NCBI GenBank assembly: GCA_030762175.1
Contig: CM060840.1
Location: forward strand, 41,625,501-41,689,500
Source: Metallyticus violacea
Taxonomy: Eukaryota > Arthropoda > Insecta > Mantodea > Metallyticidae
Length of the DNA: 64,000 nucleotides
Reading direction: 5' to 3'
Numbering within the stretch: the first letter of the stretch is position 1; each line of letters opens with the position of its first letter. A program made the position numbers and the translations under genes. Below the pieces are notes generated by a model. The model was not told the DNA's origin. It saw nothing but the letters and a program-made list of their open reading frames with translations, and made no database searches. Below, piece by piece: positions 36,786 through 49,800 of the stretch.

Positions 36786-39700
36786 TTAACTCCACATGAA
36801 CGTTGTTAGCAATCAAAAGTACCTAAAATTTGCACACATCAGTGAAGAAGCAACAACTGCTTTGAAATAATGAAGATATTATTACGTTTACCCAACAGTT
36901 ACTATGACAACAGGTAGATGTAAATGAAAAACTGACAAAAGTAATCAATAATATCTTTTCTCCCTTTACCGTATAATGTTGCGTCAAATTTATTAACCTC
37001 AGATCTGTAGATAACTTCTAATTATTGAGAAGTAAAATTGTTAAATTATGCAAAATTATAACGCCTAGCACAGAAGCATATCCTATAATCCCTAGCACAT
37101 TAACAATAATAAAACACAGCGGGCGGCTATATAGTACGCTGTAATTAGCATAAATTAACCATGCGTATTTTTTTTTTCCTATTTGGGACACTATGAAAAA
37201 ACAAAAAATCTTTGGAATTACCAATTCACTTGTAACATTGGGAAACATAAGCCACGAATGTGTGCACCATTTTCTATTCAAACGGCGAAATACACGAAAA
37301 TACAGCAATAATTGATAACATCTTATAAATAATAAATATAGATACTAGATGAGAAGTACTGTAGATGAAGAAGTTAATAGCATATTTGGCAGTACATTTA
37401 ACCTGGTCAAACTACCGTTTTTCAATGCATATTCATTATTACAAATAATACATTAGGTACTTTTAAATTTGGTATTGAAATATTTCTAGAACAGATGGAC
37501 AATAAACTACGACAGTACATAGGAAATAGAGATATGTATATGATAACCAAACAAGACGTGCATACTAACTAGTGCACTATGGCTTACTTCTGTGTTATCT
37601 ATTAGTCTTGGCCTTGCTTTCCGTGGCTGATAATCACAGCGGTCGATGGCTGCACCACGGGATAGTGCAATGAGATTACATTCTATCTATTCATGGTTCA
37701 TATTTTAAGTTAATAACAAAATAAATACTAACTTTCTTTAATTCATCATTCACTATCTTATAGAATTTCAGAAAATTGTCTTGGAATTGAGTCACCTCAA
37801 AAGAAAAACTCATAAAATAGTAGACAAGGATAAAACTGGAGGTTCGGTATCAGACAAGAAAATAAACAGAAGATGCATATTTTAACTGCAGAGCAATGTT
37901 ATGCTATAGGTGTTCAATTAGAACTATTGGCGGGAAGTTTCTCAAAGTTAGCACTGCAAGCGGGAGTTAGATGTGCATTCGCTAAATTCGGTACAAAATA
38001 AATAAATTGTCAAATGATTCGGAAATATTAGATAGAGAAGAAATGATGAGCTGACGCTCAAAGTGCAGCATGTCCGCAAAAGTTGGACCCTAAGACAACA
38101 GATGGCAAGGGTAACTCGTTTATTATTACTGTGTTCATTCAAAAACCAACATGTCGCGCGTCTTCTTTCAATATTGTGTGGATATGTCCAGTGCGAGGAC
38201 ACAGGACACAGTTTTCTTCCATCAGACAGGGTTTTCGGAACTGGAATTGAGGAAATAGTAAATAAAATAAACACATTATTTTATTGTCAAAATTTGGTAC
38301 TCTCAAAGTACTGGGAGTAGATTGGAATTTAAAAAATGTAAAATCATTAAGTGGATGCTCAAAAACAAGATACTGTTAGTAATTGTAAGTTCCAAAAACA
38401 AATATGAAAGTATTGACTCATCTTGACTGAAATCCTCTAAATATATTATTCAGAAAAATTAAGTTTCTTTGCTGAAAAATGAAAGAAACTATTACAGCAT
38501 TTGAAGACTGTACCATTAATTCATTTGATTTCCATTCAGAAAAAAAATCTGAGCATACTGCTGAAAAAAATGATTAATAATTAATGAATGATGACAGAAA
38601 CCAGAGTTTGCTTACAACCATATGTTTTTTAATACTTTAGAAACCATGTGCTTTTTTAATACTTCAGACTGGAGATGATTTTGAGCAAGTTAAGACAGAG
38701 TGTGTGTGAAGAATATGAAAAGGATATGATATTGCAGTCTAATCGCCATACAACTATTTTATTAATGACTAAATTGATATTTGGTGATATTTGGGTTCAT
38801 TAAAACTTTTAACTGTATTTATATATTGAATTTATATCCAGTATGTACTTCCGTAACTACAATAAATGTGCATATACATGCGATATTTTCTGTTCAGTCA
38901 TTTTGCAATTTTTCCGCCAAATCCATTTAAAATGCAACATTTCAAATTATAAAGTTAAAAAGACCATATAAATATTTAATACTTGCTATTGCTATATCAA
39001 AGTATCTTTGGTACACTAGTAGAATATGTAGTTAATATAACATGTTTTCAAAGCTTCATATGTAATTTTTATAAAAGTTTCCCACTTCCTGAAAAGTTTG
39101 TTAACGGGACATGCTGCCTTTTTAACGCCAGCTTCTCAAATAGCCTACATTTTAAAATCATGGTTGTAATGTACAGATGAAACTTGGTTTAGATAGTACA
39201 ATATTTAGCAGCAAATGTTGAACATTTTCGTCATCATATTAGATAAAATAACTCGTTCATTGTAACATTGTTCTTAATTTATGTAAGAATGTGCGTGCAT
39301 CTATTTTAATTTTCTGTTCTTCGATAATGCCATTATTTAACGGCCTTGCGAGTTCGGCTGTCTACTACCGAGGTTCTCTTCTGCCAAATGAATGATATCG
39401 TGTTTTCTCTCATCTTTTCTTTTCTTACGTACATGCCCACGATGTAGGCTGCACAATTATTGAATCGATATTTCTTATAAATATTTTATATTTCTTTCTT
39501 GACATGATGTTCCTAATGTTTTGTTTATGTAGCCTTTCATTCTTTGCAGATTGGAACTCAAGAGATTGTATTAAGAGATTACTTTTATACACGACAATAT
39601 TTTTGCGCAAACAACTGAAAAAGGGACAATTTTAACAATAGAAACCATAAAAATTTCGCTAGCTATAATTAATAATATAGTTTCACATATATTATAGATT

Positions 39701-40144
39701 TCTCTTTGTCTTACCTTTAAAAGTATTAAAAAACATTGTCATTTTCCATTAACTTTGTGAAAATGAAGATGAATTATAATTGAAAGTGAGACATCATTAA
39801 TTCAATTTTTCCAGCTGCTGCAAGATCTGTTGTATGTTATAGGTACTTCTTGAATCGGTTGGTCTTGCAACAAAACAAATGCAACCCTTCATATCGTACA
39901 AGTTCAGAATCTGGAAAAATAAAGTCGACAACAAAAGTTTTTTGAACTTAACCGTTAAAGTTCTGAAAAACAATACTTGACAAGCTCCCTCTGCAGAGCA
40001 GAAAGAGAACAAAGATTCAAACGATTGATTTCAAGGTTCGCTTATCAGGACTAGAGAAATTCACTTTTATGAAGAGAACAGTTCAGTCATAGAGAAATAT
40101 GTTAAGGAACGAAATGCTATGTGAAGAAAGTATAGTGACTAGAC

Positions 40145-40147
<3 letters not shown>
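36786..40147. other. AT-rich non-coding stretch
   Basis: No gene recognised. The minus frames 37018-37308 (96 codons) and 37948-38274 (108 codons) have no domain, and the latter overlaps an 85-codon plus frame at 38063-38320. An imperfect tandem of about 26 bp lies at 38619-38669. Confidence 0.55.

Positions 40148-40189
<42 letters not shown>
40148..40189. repeat. AT microsatellite, about 21 units
   Basis: Perfect AT dinucleotide tract of about 42 nt. Confidence 0.98.
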
Positions 40190-40192
<3 letters not shown>

Positions 40193-40457
40193 CGTACATG
40201 TTCTTGAAACAGTTCTTCCTATCCACCTCCACTGAAATATAATTACAATGTATACTTATGTAAGTTCAATCATAATATTTTATGTGTTGTAATACGTAAT
40301 TTCGACATCATGTATGTATAAATGTGAAATACGACGTAACTGCAATGTTTTAATCGTGTTCGGTAGACAAAATAGAAATTTCCTGGTGCTTTGTTACTGT
40401 AGCTCAGAAAGGCAAGGCAATAAAAGTATATTGAAAAGAAGAAATCCAAGGTTGAAG

Positions 40458-41204
40458 TGTTAGGCTACTTTTTAAAAGGTTTGACAGTGGACGGTTAATA
40501 AAATGAAGGACTTTAAACTCGTTAAGGTCTTCGAGCTCGACAGGCCCTTTAACTAGCCAATACTGACGAATATTTTAAAACTTTAAAAAAAGAGCGAATG
40601 GAACGTGATGCGTTGAAATTAAGCCAGCCAATGGAAAACATATGTTTGACTTGTATAAGATAGGCGCAAAGATTTCGCGTGCCTGTGTAACCCCGCGGCC
40701 TCGTTAAAGCCAACGATCACTTTATTTGAATTTAATATATAAAGAAGCGTTTCTCGGCTGAAGCGAGTAGTCCTGAGTTCCACGCCGCGAGGCATACGCA
40801 GTTATAAGTTCGACGTTGCTGGGACAAGCATTTCAGTTTTATACGCAGCGAGATAGTTATAAGATATTCAGTTCAAAGCAGAAATAGTTCGCAGTAATCG
40901 ACTTTCAGTTCCAGGGGACGCGGCATTCGTTTGTAAGTTTCACACGCGGCAACTGAGTTTATCCTCGAGACTATTATATGCAAAACAGCAGAGGACGCTA
41001 AGGAATTTGGACATAATAAAATACGCTATAGAAACCCTCTCCCATCCCCGTTGTATATTAGTCAACAATAGTAGAATACCCTGAGAATTTATTCTCATTG
41101 AAGAGTGGGTAACAACACCAAAGCGACCAATAATCAGTCTATGGAACCACTTCAAATTGGCATCACAAGGTGAGGCCACTCAACGTCAACTACATATTGC
41201 TTCA
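40458..41204 (+). mobile_element. Putative 5' LTR of an LTR retrotransposon
   Basis: The interval begins TGTTAGG and ends CTTCA, fitting the TG...CA rule, and lies directly before a primer-binding site. It is GC-richer than its surroundings and holds promoter-like features: CCAAT motifs near 40556 and 40626, a TATA box (AATATATAAAGAAGC, about 40733-40747) and downstream GC-rich sequence as in an LTR R/U5 region. About 750 bp is a normal LTR size. No 3' LTR is found in the window, so the TG start is a choice among several candidates and the left edge is uncertain by up to a few hundred bases. Confidence 0.5.
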
Positions 41205-41208
41205 AGAT

Positions 41209-41278
41209 TGGTGCCCAACCTGGGGTACACACCCGGGTAATTATACAGGACCATCTCCTATTTTGGCGCCCAACGTGG
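41209..41278 (+). other. Tandem tRNA-Lys-type primer-binding sites
   Basis: TGGTGCCCAACCTGGGG (41209-41225) and TGGCGCCCAACGTGG (41264-41278) both match TGGCGCCCAACGTGGGG, the complement of the 3' end of tRNA-Lys, a usual primer for Ty3/gypsy-type elements and some retroviruses. The first has two mismatches and sits where a primer-binding site is expected, just after the LTR. The second matches at all of its 15 positions. Their 55-bp offset suggests a duplication or two competing sites. Confidence 0.7.
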
Positions 41279-41467
41279 CTGCTATACCATACTACTTCAT
41301 AAATTGGTTCATTAACATTGGGTTAAGGACAACAACAACGTCCCACGACCAAACCGCGTCATCCTTCATTTTATTATCTAATCCGGAATATAAATAAAAC
41401 ATCACTGGTTTCCTTTGTTCATATTTTAAAGCAAAAGTTTACTTCACGTAAATTCCAGTTCTACTTG

Positions 41468-41599
41468 ATGGAACCCAACATGATCATCACAAGGAGTCAA
41501 TCGAAGGTGCTCCAATCTGCCATAGAAAGAATGAAACTGCTCATTAGATTTAAGAGTCAGGGAAAGCAACATGGAGGAAGAGAAAGAGGCATAAAGTAG
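41468..41599 (+). pseudogene. Gag-like N-terminus of the LTR element, truncated
   Basis: An open frame of 43 codons follows the primer-binding site by about 190 bp. It begins with Met-Glu-Pro-Asn, includes ITRSQSKVLQSAIERM, and ends at TAG (41597-41599). The basic 'TRSQS' start followed by a helical, charged segment is common at the start of arthropod LTR-element Gag proteins, and the position is right for one. Downstream of 41600 I find no protease, reverse transcriptase or integrase motif. The element is therefore 3'-truncated or heavily deleted. A chance frame is possible, but the LTR, primer site and frame together favour a retrotransposon 5' end. Confidence 0.55.
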
Positions 41600-42924
41600 C
41601 TACGTAGTCTAAGAAGGACAGCAGGATCCTCTTAAATTGGAAGTGACAATAAAAAAGAACAATCAAAACGTAGAAAATCGGGTGAATTTAGGTCATTGGT
41701 CGATGTTAAAACATGTAAATGCAAGCATTTATGTTGGTGGAATAGGAAACGGTCTCATAGGAATTGACTCGCTTGTGAAATAAAATTGAGCTAGTATTAT
41801 CATAGTGAGAGGTTGTTGTGGTCAAACTTGTGATAAGCGCATCACATTCAGTTTTTGTTAACTTACTTTGAGAGCTTCTACATCTAAGAGACTGGAAATG
41901 GCAACCGACCAACTTAGAAATCGTAAATATCCAACAAAAGGTCGACTGTTAGGTTGCCACTGCTTAACAGTTTCTCAAGCTTCCCTAAGAATGGAGACTT
42001 TACATTCATTCAGTACTTTAGCAAATGCTGAACATCAGAAAGTGCTTGTATACTTTTCTTTTTCGCTGGGAAGACACTCGTATTTTAAACTAACTACGCT
42101 GGAAATAAAAGGCCTGAGCTCTAAATACGCTGAAAATTATACCAGGAAGGGAAGAAAAACTCGGAAGATAAAACGCTGATGGTCACGTCTTATTACGCGT
42201 GAAATGTAATTTAGATTAGCTCGTCGATATCGAGAGTTGTGGGTGCAAGTTCGGAGAATATAGATCCCTACATGGAGTGAGAGGGAGCCTGAAACTGAAT
42301 CCCAGTCTTTGTAATGTTCCCCTAGTGCTGGACTTAGTGGCGCTTGCTACAGTCTTTGAGTAACAGGCGAGTTATCTTACAGGTGCGAGAAGGTTTGGTT
42401 TAAAAACACTGACCACTTCTGTAAATGAAACAAATGTAAAATAACTCAAAGGTTTATCCAGAATAGTACATTGTACTTAAATCATGGACTGAAAGAGACA
42501 AACTGTCTATTGTGATACAAGTTTTACAGGACAGCAGTTTAAACTTGGAAGCCCTAAAACAATTATGACATATATTCATGGGAACTGTTTCATGTCTTAC
42601 TTTATGATTTGTTCATTTTACCACAATAATGATTTTTTTAATGGTAGAAGGGGCTTTGAAAGAAAATAATACGAATAGAAATTTGTCATTCTAAATGAGA
42701 AACAACCGAGTTAGAAGATATTGAATTGAACGTAAAAATTTTTGAAGATAAATAATTTTATTATATTCAGATTGACATAATATAATTATGGACAAACTAT
42801 GCAATCTTAACACTTTTAATACTGTATTCATATATTAATTATGTTATAACACGTTCTCTTTTGCAACATAATTTATATTTTATATTCATTTTTATTTTTA
42901 ATCATATTATTCAAAATAAGCTTC
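41600..42924. other. Non-coding stretch, possibly retrotransposon remnant
   Basis: No gene recognised. The plus frame 41868-42179 (103 codons) is basic, especially at its C-terminus, and shows no zinc knuckle or protease motif. It could be decayed gag or chance. A minus frame at 41706-41912 overlaps it. Confidence 0.45.
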
Positions 42925-43195
42925 AAAACATTATCACTACTCCTTGCGCGTTCAGCCCAATGCATGTCCTAGACCTTCCGCAGCGACCTCTGTGTTTTCT
43001 ACCTCCGTCTTGCGACATCATCGATAGAGGGTTGTATTGCAGGGGGGCACAGGATCAGCACACTGATATTCATAACACGGCTTTCAAGATTGAAGGACAC
43101 CACCCCTAAATCAGGTAGCGACCCTGTTGTCCTCATTAGGTTGGGTTGACCCCGTTCCAGACCTCCCTAACAAACTTTTTTAAGGAGGTACCCGT
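42925..43195 (-). mobile_element. SINE family C copy 3
   Basis: Minus-strand copy recognised by GTGTGCTGATCCTGTGCCCC (43035-43060), the counterpart of a block in C1, and by GAGGTCTGGAACGGGGTCAA near 43155-43175. The tRNA head is cut off just beyond GGTACCTCC at about 43190. The 82-codon plus frame 42861-43109 is a shadow. The low-coordinate boundary is approximate. Confidence 0.75.
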
Positions 43196-44297
43196 GATTG
43201 AATAAGTTTTGTCGTCTTTTGGCATTATTTGTGTATAATGTCTAAAATGACTTGCTCACAGTTTGTGAAATGTATGGATGCTAATGTTCTTTGGATATAT
43301 ATCGACCAGGTAGATTTATGAAGTAGTGCTATGCGTAATTTATTAACTTTTGTGTGTGGTACCTGGGAAGAATACATTTCCAGTTACACTTTATAATCTT
43401 TGAAAATATTCGATATTATTTGAATAATTTTTTTTATTACGTTTAACTGTCAACAGCAAACGCAGACCCACTGGGGACCCAATTTCAGAACATCTTAGAG
43501 TCTTCTCACTATTTATACATATATATTAACCGCTTCCTATATGCAAGAATAACCAGGAGCATAACATTTCATTACAATTTCATTTTAGTATTAATTTGTA
43601 AAAGGTTGCTAATGAAATAAAAGAGTTTAGATGTTGAGATATAAACTGTCACTCCAAGTGGTTATATTTTCAACATCTGTGTGTTCGTTTACAACTTATT
43701 CTATCAACTGTATAGTAACATGTACTATATTACCTGAGCGCCCAATTAAAGCTTCCTTGCACAATTTATAGCAGTAATATCCTGGTTAACAATTTGGCAC
43801 ATGAACTGCCAATTTCCTATTATGAAACCAAATACTGAATGTGAAAAATTTATGACATTATGTAAATCAAAAAAAAAAAAAAATGATATCCTTAGAAGCC
43901 TTTATCCTTCTATGCTTCTTTTTTCAAAGCTCGTTACATCTTTTCCTGCTATTATATGCATTTTATACTAAAATTCATTTGTTCTATTAAAGAATATATC
44001 TGTAAATTTTCTCTTTACTGTTTCGCATAAAATTTGTAAATTTGCACCGAGCCTATGAAAGAAATATTGAAACGAAACCTTGTCTTTCTCCATTATTTGC
44101 AAACATTATAATAGAACTTTGTTAAAGTATTAATAGGAGTAAAAATAACAAAAATATTGAAAAATTATTCTGTTAATAAAATTATATAAAATACAGAATC
44201 TGTTTCAGTACAAAAAAAAAAAACTAATTTTCGCTAAAAATATAACATGGAACCGTATCTCTCTCAGCCTACTAAAAGTTTAGGATGTAGATCCTAA

Positions 44298-44335
<38 letters not shown>

Positions 44336-45469
44336 CTAAATTCAGTGTATATCACTCAATATCAGAGCACTAAGGGTCTACACAACGTAGACACTCTAGT
44401 CTTATTATCTACAATTCTAAATTATTTAATGGTGCTAGTATAACCACAGTTTGCTTTCACAGGCTAAGGACTTTTAAAATCTTATCTTTATTGTATATAG
44501 ATCTCACTGTTATCTCATTTTACTCTACAGTTACCAGAAAAAATATTTACTGATGCTTGTACTTAAAACTGGAGTGTCTGTATGAACCAGTTTCTTTTGA
44601 ACATTCGTCAGATTAAATTATAGGTATGATATACACATCAATTTCCTGCTTCTGTCTATTGAAATGTTTAATTTCCAAGCTGGATGTTTTAAATATTACC
44701 ACAGTGTTTTAAAGTTATGTAGCTCTATTTTTTGAGTCCTGTGACAGCTTGTCAATTTATAATAATGCAAAACTAGTGACTCCAATGGCGATAAAGCTGC
44801 ACTATTTTGTAAAGCTGGTCTAGGACAGTAGCTATTGTCATTTCTTTAGTTCCTTTCAATCAACTTAAAAGTATATAGGCATTTCAGGGATTTCTGGAAA
44901 ATGTTTTAATGAATTAAGTCAGTAACTATTTTCTTGAAAGCTTTTCAAATAATTGCTACAGTTTTACATTTCGGGAAAAGTATTTAATTCTACACATGCA
45001 TATATGCATTCAGAGAGAAGTATTTAATCAAATGCATGTTCATGGATTGGCGGGGAGAGCGAAGGGAAAATACAGCGAGAATATCCAATGTGCTTCCACG
45101 ATTGTTTTTAATATCGAAATTTAATATTACACACTCAATTTTTGTTCAGTTTTTCTTTTTATAATTTAACATTCCAGATGCTCAACTTTAAAATGTTATT
45201 TACGTACTGTTTCTCTCGTATGGAATTAGTTCTCGGTTACCTGTAGCAAACGATAGGGTAAGCAGTTTTAATTAAATAATTCCTTTTTATATACATAAAC
45301 TGATATTTAAAATTCAATAATTCTAATTAAAATAATGGAAAATCTTCTATAAACATTTCTCTATATCCAGATTCTTACATCTCCAATAAATGAGTCATAT
45401 AACTGATCTTTCAAATAAAGGATTGAGTTATTTAAATTAATAAATTAAATATTTCATCAATAGATTCAG
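43196..45469. other. AT-rich non-coding stretch
   Basis: No gene recognised and no open frame of 60 codons or more. Includes a 13-14 nt A run near 43870, a TA microsatellite (listed separately) and a CATGCATATATGCATTC palindromic segment near 44996. Confidence 0.6.
44299..44331. repeat. TA microsatellite
   Basis: Perfect TA dinucleotide tract of about 32 nt. Confidence 0.97.
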
Positions 45470-45741
45470 CTTCCTGAATTCCATATCTGGGGTACTGGGT
45501 ACGATTCCCGGCTCTGACATGAAGAGTTTTCCCTAAATATATGATTGATATGGTGACCATGTCTGGTTAAGATAGGTAGCCATAGGTTTAAGGGACCCCC
45601 TGGTGCAGCATAACTAACAACCTTCACCATCATCTCTGGGAGAACGTAGCGATGACCTTATGGGGTTTCGGCCTTAGAAATCTGCTACAATACCTGCATG
45701 CAAGGGGTAAATGCCAACAAGTGTGTGTTAGCATTAAAAAA
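45470..45741 (+). mobile_element. tRNA-derived SINE, family D
   Basis: A strong B-box (GGTACGATTCCCGG, 45498-45511) starts a GC-richer block of about 240 bp ending in GTTAGCATTAAAAAATAAT. The A-box half is replaced by AT-rich DNA, so the head is truncated. Only one copy is present here, so the body cannot be compared. Confidence 0.6.
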
Positions 45742-46121
45742 TAATATTTAGTCAACATTTTCTAATTAATGAATGTGATGGTATAGTTTCAAAAGTATTT
45801 ACAATTATGTTTGTAAAAATAACAGATAGTATTTCCCCCATATTGTTGGTACACGTTACTGTAGAATAATGTATCTTTTTCACGTGTACATTTCAGCTCT
45901 AAATGCTTTAAATAATATAAATGATTTGTTTATAAAATTTATTTTTAAATTTATAATGTAGCTTTGTCTCCATCAGGATCCCTATGTGCATAGCAGAAAA
46001 AGTAAATTAATCACAGCACTATTGTTAGAATACTATTCTATGTTATCACTTCTGTGAATGAAGCTTGATGATTATTTTGGAAGCTGTGAACGATGAAATA
46101 TTGCACGATTCTATTGACTTT
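45742..46121. other. AT-rich non-coding stretch
   Basis: Nothing recognised. Confidence 0.6.
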
Positions 46122-46360
46122 TTTTTAATCGTGTTTAACGCACGTTTTTCCTACTGAGGCACCACAGACGGTGGACACTGATGATACATGAGACGAATTG
46201 AAAAATTGGGATTTTTTTTTTAAGGAATGAAACGTTCCAGGCCTAAGTTTCGGGTACCTCCCCGGCATTTGCCATTTATGAGGACTGAGGAAAATCTTTA
46301 AAATGCCTGTCAGGGAGGACGGTCTTGACGGGATTCGAATCCCAAACCTCCCGCTCACGA
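46122..46360 (-). mobile_element. SINE family B copy 3, head truncated
   Basis: Minus-strand copy with the 'tgaggcaccacagacggtgg' block nearly identical to B1 and a complete B-box (GGATTCGAATCCC, near 46330). It stops abruptly after CGCTCACGAG at 46360, so about 45 bp of the head, including the A-box, are missing: a 5' truncation. The 77-codon minus frame is a shadow. Confidence 0.86.
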
Positions 46361-46639
46361 GGACATTGTAGAGATAATGCTATTTGGAGGATAACTGGAA
46401 CTGATTTTAGACAATTTACCGTAAGTTTCAAATTTTTAGCATTCTAATAAACTTCCTTGTGATCAATGAATAGAAATATCTTAATAAGTAGCGTCCATAC
46501 TATTAAAAGTATGATTTAATTATAAAAGTTTGTATTAATGCACTATCTTTTGAGAAGACGAATGCGAAACTGTCGAGTAATGGTGTAAACTTGGACCACA
46601 CTAAAGTGATGTTTTCTAAAATTATGCACGGACTAAAAT

Positions 46640-46880
46640 GTTAGGAAAATCAGGGAATGTCATGCAGATCTCCGAGAAGCCTGTAGCAATGAAATTTTGC
46701 CATATCGAACGGTGGTTCATTCGATGCCAGACTTTCGACAAGGACGTAATAGAGTAGAAGATGCACTACGTTTAGGTCGTCTTGTGCTTGAAACTTAGTA
46801 CTATGATTTGATCCAATCGCCAACGGACAGTAAAGGAGCTAGCCGCAGAAGTGAGAACAATCACATTATAATGTTGCCGT
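46640..46880 (+). pseudogene. Mariner-family transposase N-terminal remnant
   Basis: Plus-strand reading gives DLREACSNEILPYRTVVHS (about 46668-46724) and DFRQGRNRVEDALRLGRLV (about 46731-46790). After a frame change it gives RQRTVKELAAEVRT (about 46817-46858). This follows the N-terminal order of a mariner group with LPYRTVxxWVxxFxxGR, then LRxGRP, then DRRWTxRELAAEVG, which is the DNA-binding helix-turn-helix part. An in-frame TAG and a frameshift disable it. The catalytic half is not recognised downstream, so it is truncated. No end repeats were found. Confidence 0.75.
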
Positions 46881-49800
46881 TTTTCTTATCAGCATCAACG
46901 GCTTAGTTACGGACTTTCAGTGTCTTTCAGTAGTATGAGAACGGGTGATAAACGTATCAGGGGATTATATTGCGCGAATGTAAAAATCTTCAGGTTCTAG
47001 AATTAATGGTTTACTATGTATGAATATGTTGCTATTATCTTCTTTTTAGCCCTTGTATAATGAAACTACTGTCTGCTGTTTTCCTATAGTAAAATTCTGT
47101 TATGTCTCTCCTAAATTTCTATAAAGTACTCGTAAATGCGTTAAATATTCAACTACAGATTTTATTAACTTTAGGTGAGCGTAAGCTAGAGTTTATTATA
47201 GAATACAGGTTTGAGTAATATAAATTTAATTGTTAATTATAGATTATAACTGTACCAATTTTCATTAGTTTTATACTCCATTCACGAGTGGATTAAATAA
47301 CTATTTTCATAATATATAAATTAGTTGTTTAGTGTTAAATTAAGATGTTTCACAAACCCAACTGTGTAGAGGTTATAGTTTAAATATTTGTTTCCTCTTC
47401 TTTTATCATTCTTTATTGATTGGAACGGTTGAATGGAAAAGAAGGCCTTATGGTTTTAGCCCTGCCAGTTAAAATAAGACATAAGTTTGACAACTTAACT
47501 TTCCTAAAACTATCACTGCTGTCTGTAGATAAATCCGAGAACTTTCGAAACCACCTTCGTATATTGAGCCTGTTAATTATTCTATACTTTCACTATCTTT
47601 GAAATACTAAAGGAGTAATTCCATTTCAGACTGATTAACTTGTATTGTTTATCAAAACTTTTTGAACACAAATTCCAAACCTCTTGTTCTTAACCAACGT
47701 GATATTGCTGATGATGCTGTAAGTATATTATAATATTTCACACCTAAGAAGCATGTGTGAGAGTAATAAATGATAAAAGAAGGAACAAGTTGAAAGAAGT
47801 AAACCTTACTACTACGGGTAAAGTTGTGGGTCTTTAAATTGCTAACGTCGTTGAAGAAAATTGGATTCGTGAGGTTCGTTTGTGAGGCCGGCGTTGTTTC
47901 ATGTCCGCCGCTTCCATGTGCAGAGGCCAAGGTTAACATAAAAAAAAATAATAAAAAGCAGCTTTCCTCTTCGTACGAGAAAGAGGATGTTACGACATAA
48001 AGTAACGCATCATATATTTGCTTTTCTGTCTGTTTCCGACACAATGTTCAACTTCCCATGTTCTCTTAAGGGTGTAATAATAAAAGAAATAGGTTACGAT
48101 GTACAGCGCATTCCCAAGATTGTAATCTTGACATACAATTATGCACGGCGAGAAGTCCTAACAAAAGTTTTTTTTTCTCTTCCTTTTAAGGCTATTGTTT
48201 CTACCTCAAATTAGCTCAAATCACACGGTAACGAAATCAGCTGATTGTTGAAATATGCTTAATTTCAAAGGCATTCTTGAGAAGACATGTTGAAATCTAC
48301 TTAATTTGAACAACGTCTTGAGGAGACCTCCCTTCCCATTAATTATGTAATTTACAACCTAAAGCGTGGAAGATTTACGCTGAAAGGCTATAGCAATTTG
48401 GAACAAAGTTGACAATGATGAACGACGCAGGGAATTAGTATTTCGGCAAGATAATGAGGGTATGCGTTGTCGTTTTTGTTTATACATAAACTTATTATCG
48501 CAAACACTCTCTAAAGTGGCCTTGTACTGGAGAAATTACTTAGTCTCTCGCATTCTTATGCGTGACAAAAATTGTATGAAATTAGCGACGTTCAGGCAAC
48601 GATTCTCGAGGGCTTTGTATTCTCTTTCGTAGTTATTAACCGTAGAATTCACCCAAAGGGTTGTTAGATTAGGTTATGTTTATGCGGAAATAACAATGAC
48701 CCATTGTTTCTTCCATTTCAAAAGAATCTGGGACATTTTAGATCCAATACCAAGAAAAGATGCATAATTTGCCTACCTTGTAAAATGTCTCAAGTTACTT
48801 TTTTTAAAAATCGCTCAGCAATAATACATTAAGTAGTTTATACAATTAATTCCAACATTTTTTCTTTAATAAATATACTTTATGCTAAGGTTTAAAATGT
48901 TATAATGACCTAAACCTTTTACTAAATTATGTTACATATTTTTTTTTCTAAGTTCATACAGGATGCAAAAAAAAAGTATGTAAAGAATTTAAGAACAGAG
49001 AGAGAGTCAAGAAAATGTAGGCAGCCCATGAATGGGAGCAAACGGTCTCAGACGCTTGGATATAGTGTAGCAGGCATTAACTGCAAATCTCCAAATGTGT
49101 TTATGGATTGTCAAGAGGACTGAAAACACAATAGCGTACCTTAACCAAAAATTACTCTGTCATACACAGAACATTACTTCAGTGATCCCATGCCGTAATA
49201 TGTAAATTTCTAAAATAAGTCGCAAATGCACCATACATCACATGATATCCCATGTCCTTTCAGATAACAATAGTGCAGTTCATACAGTAAATTCTAATAC
49301 GAAATTTAATTAAGTGAAAATCAAAAAGAGTAATCTTTCATAAAACTTACCTGTTGTAGTTCTCAAAACACCCTTGCTGCTTCTACATAGATAGACCTGT
49401 ACACTGAGTAAGAGAGCATGGCTTATGGTTAAAAAGAGATGTAGCCTCCAATTGACTATGAACAAACGTCACATCGGATCGTAGCTACTCGTATGATGTC
49501 CATAAGTATTAAAGTGTCTGAAACCATTCTTTTTCTCTCTGAAACTCTGAAGTGTCAAAAGTCCTGTTTACTCCTAAAATTCACATATTCAGCATGCATA
49601 TGTGTTAAACATTCGCTTCCTAAGATTTTGAGAAAAGAACAGTAATGTTTTAAAATATGCAATTTTTAAAGAACATGGTTAACCTTTATTACCATCCCCA
49701 ATCAGCTAGATAATTATCTAGAACGTTTCTGACTTTTTATGTACATTCCCTATATCCTCTGTTTTATTCTTTAATTTGTTATTTTCCTTGCCTTCTTTTC

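Noticed and set aside
47652..48044. Longest open frame (130 codons, minus)
   Set aside because: No recognised domain, composition typical of AT-rich chance frames, and no splice or promoter context I could defend.
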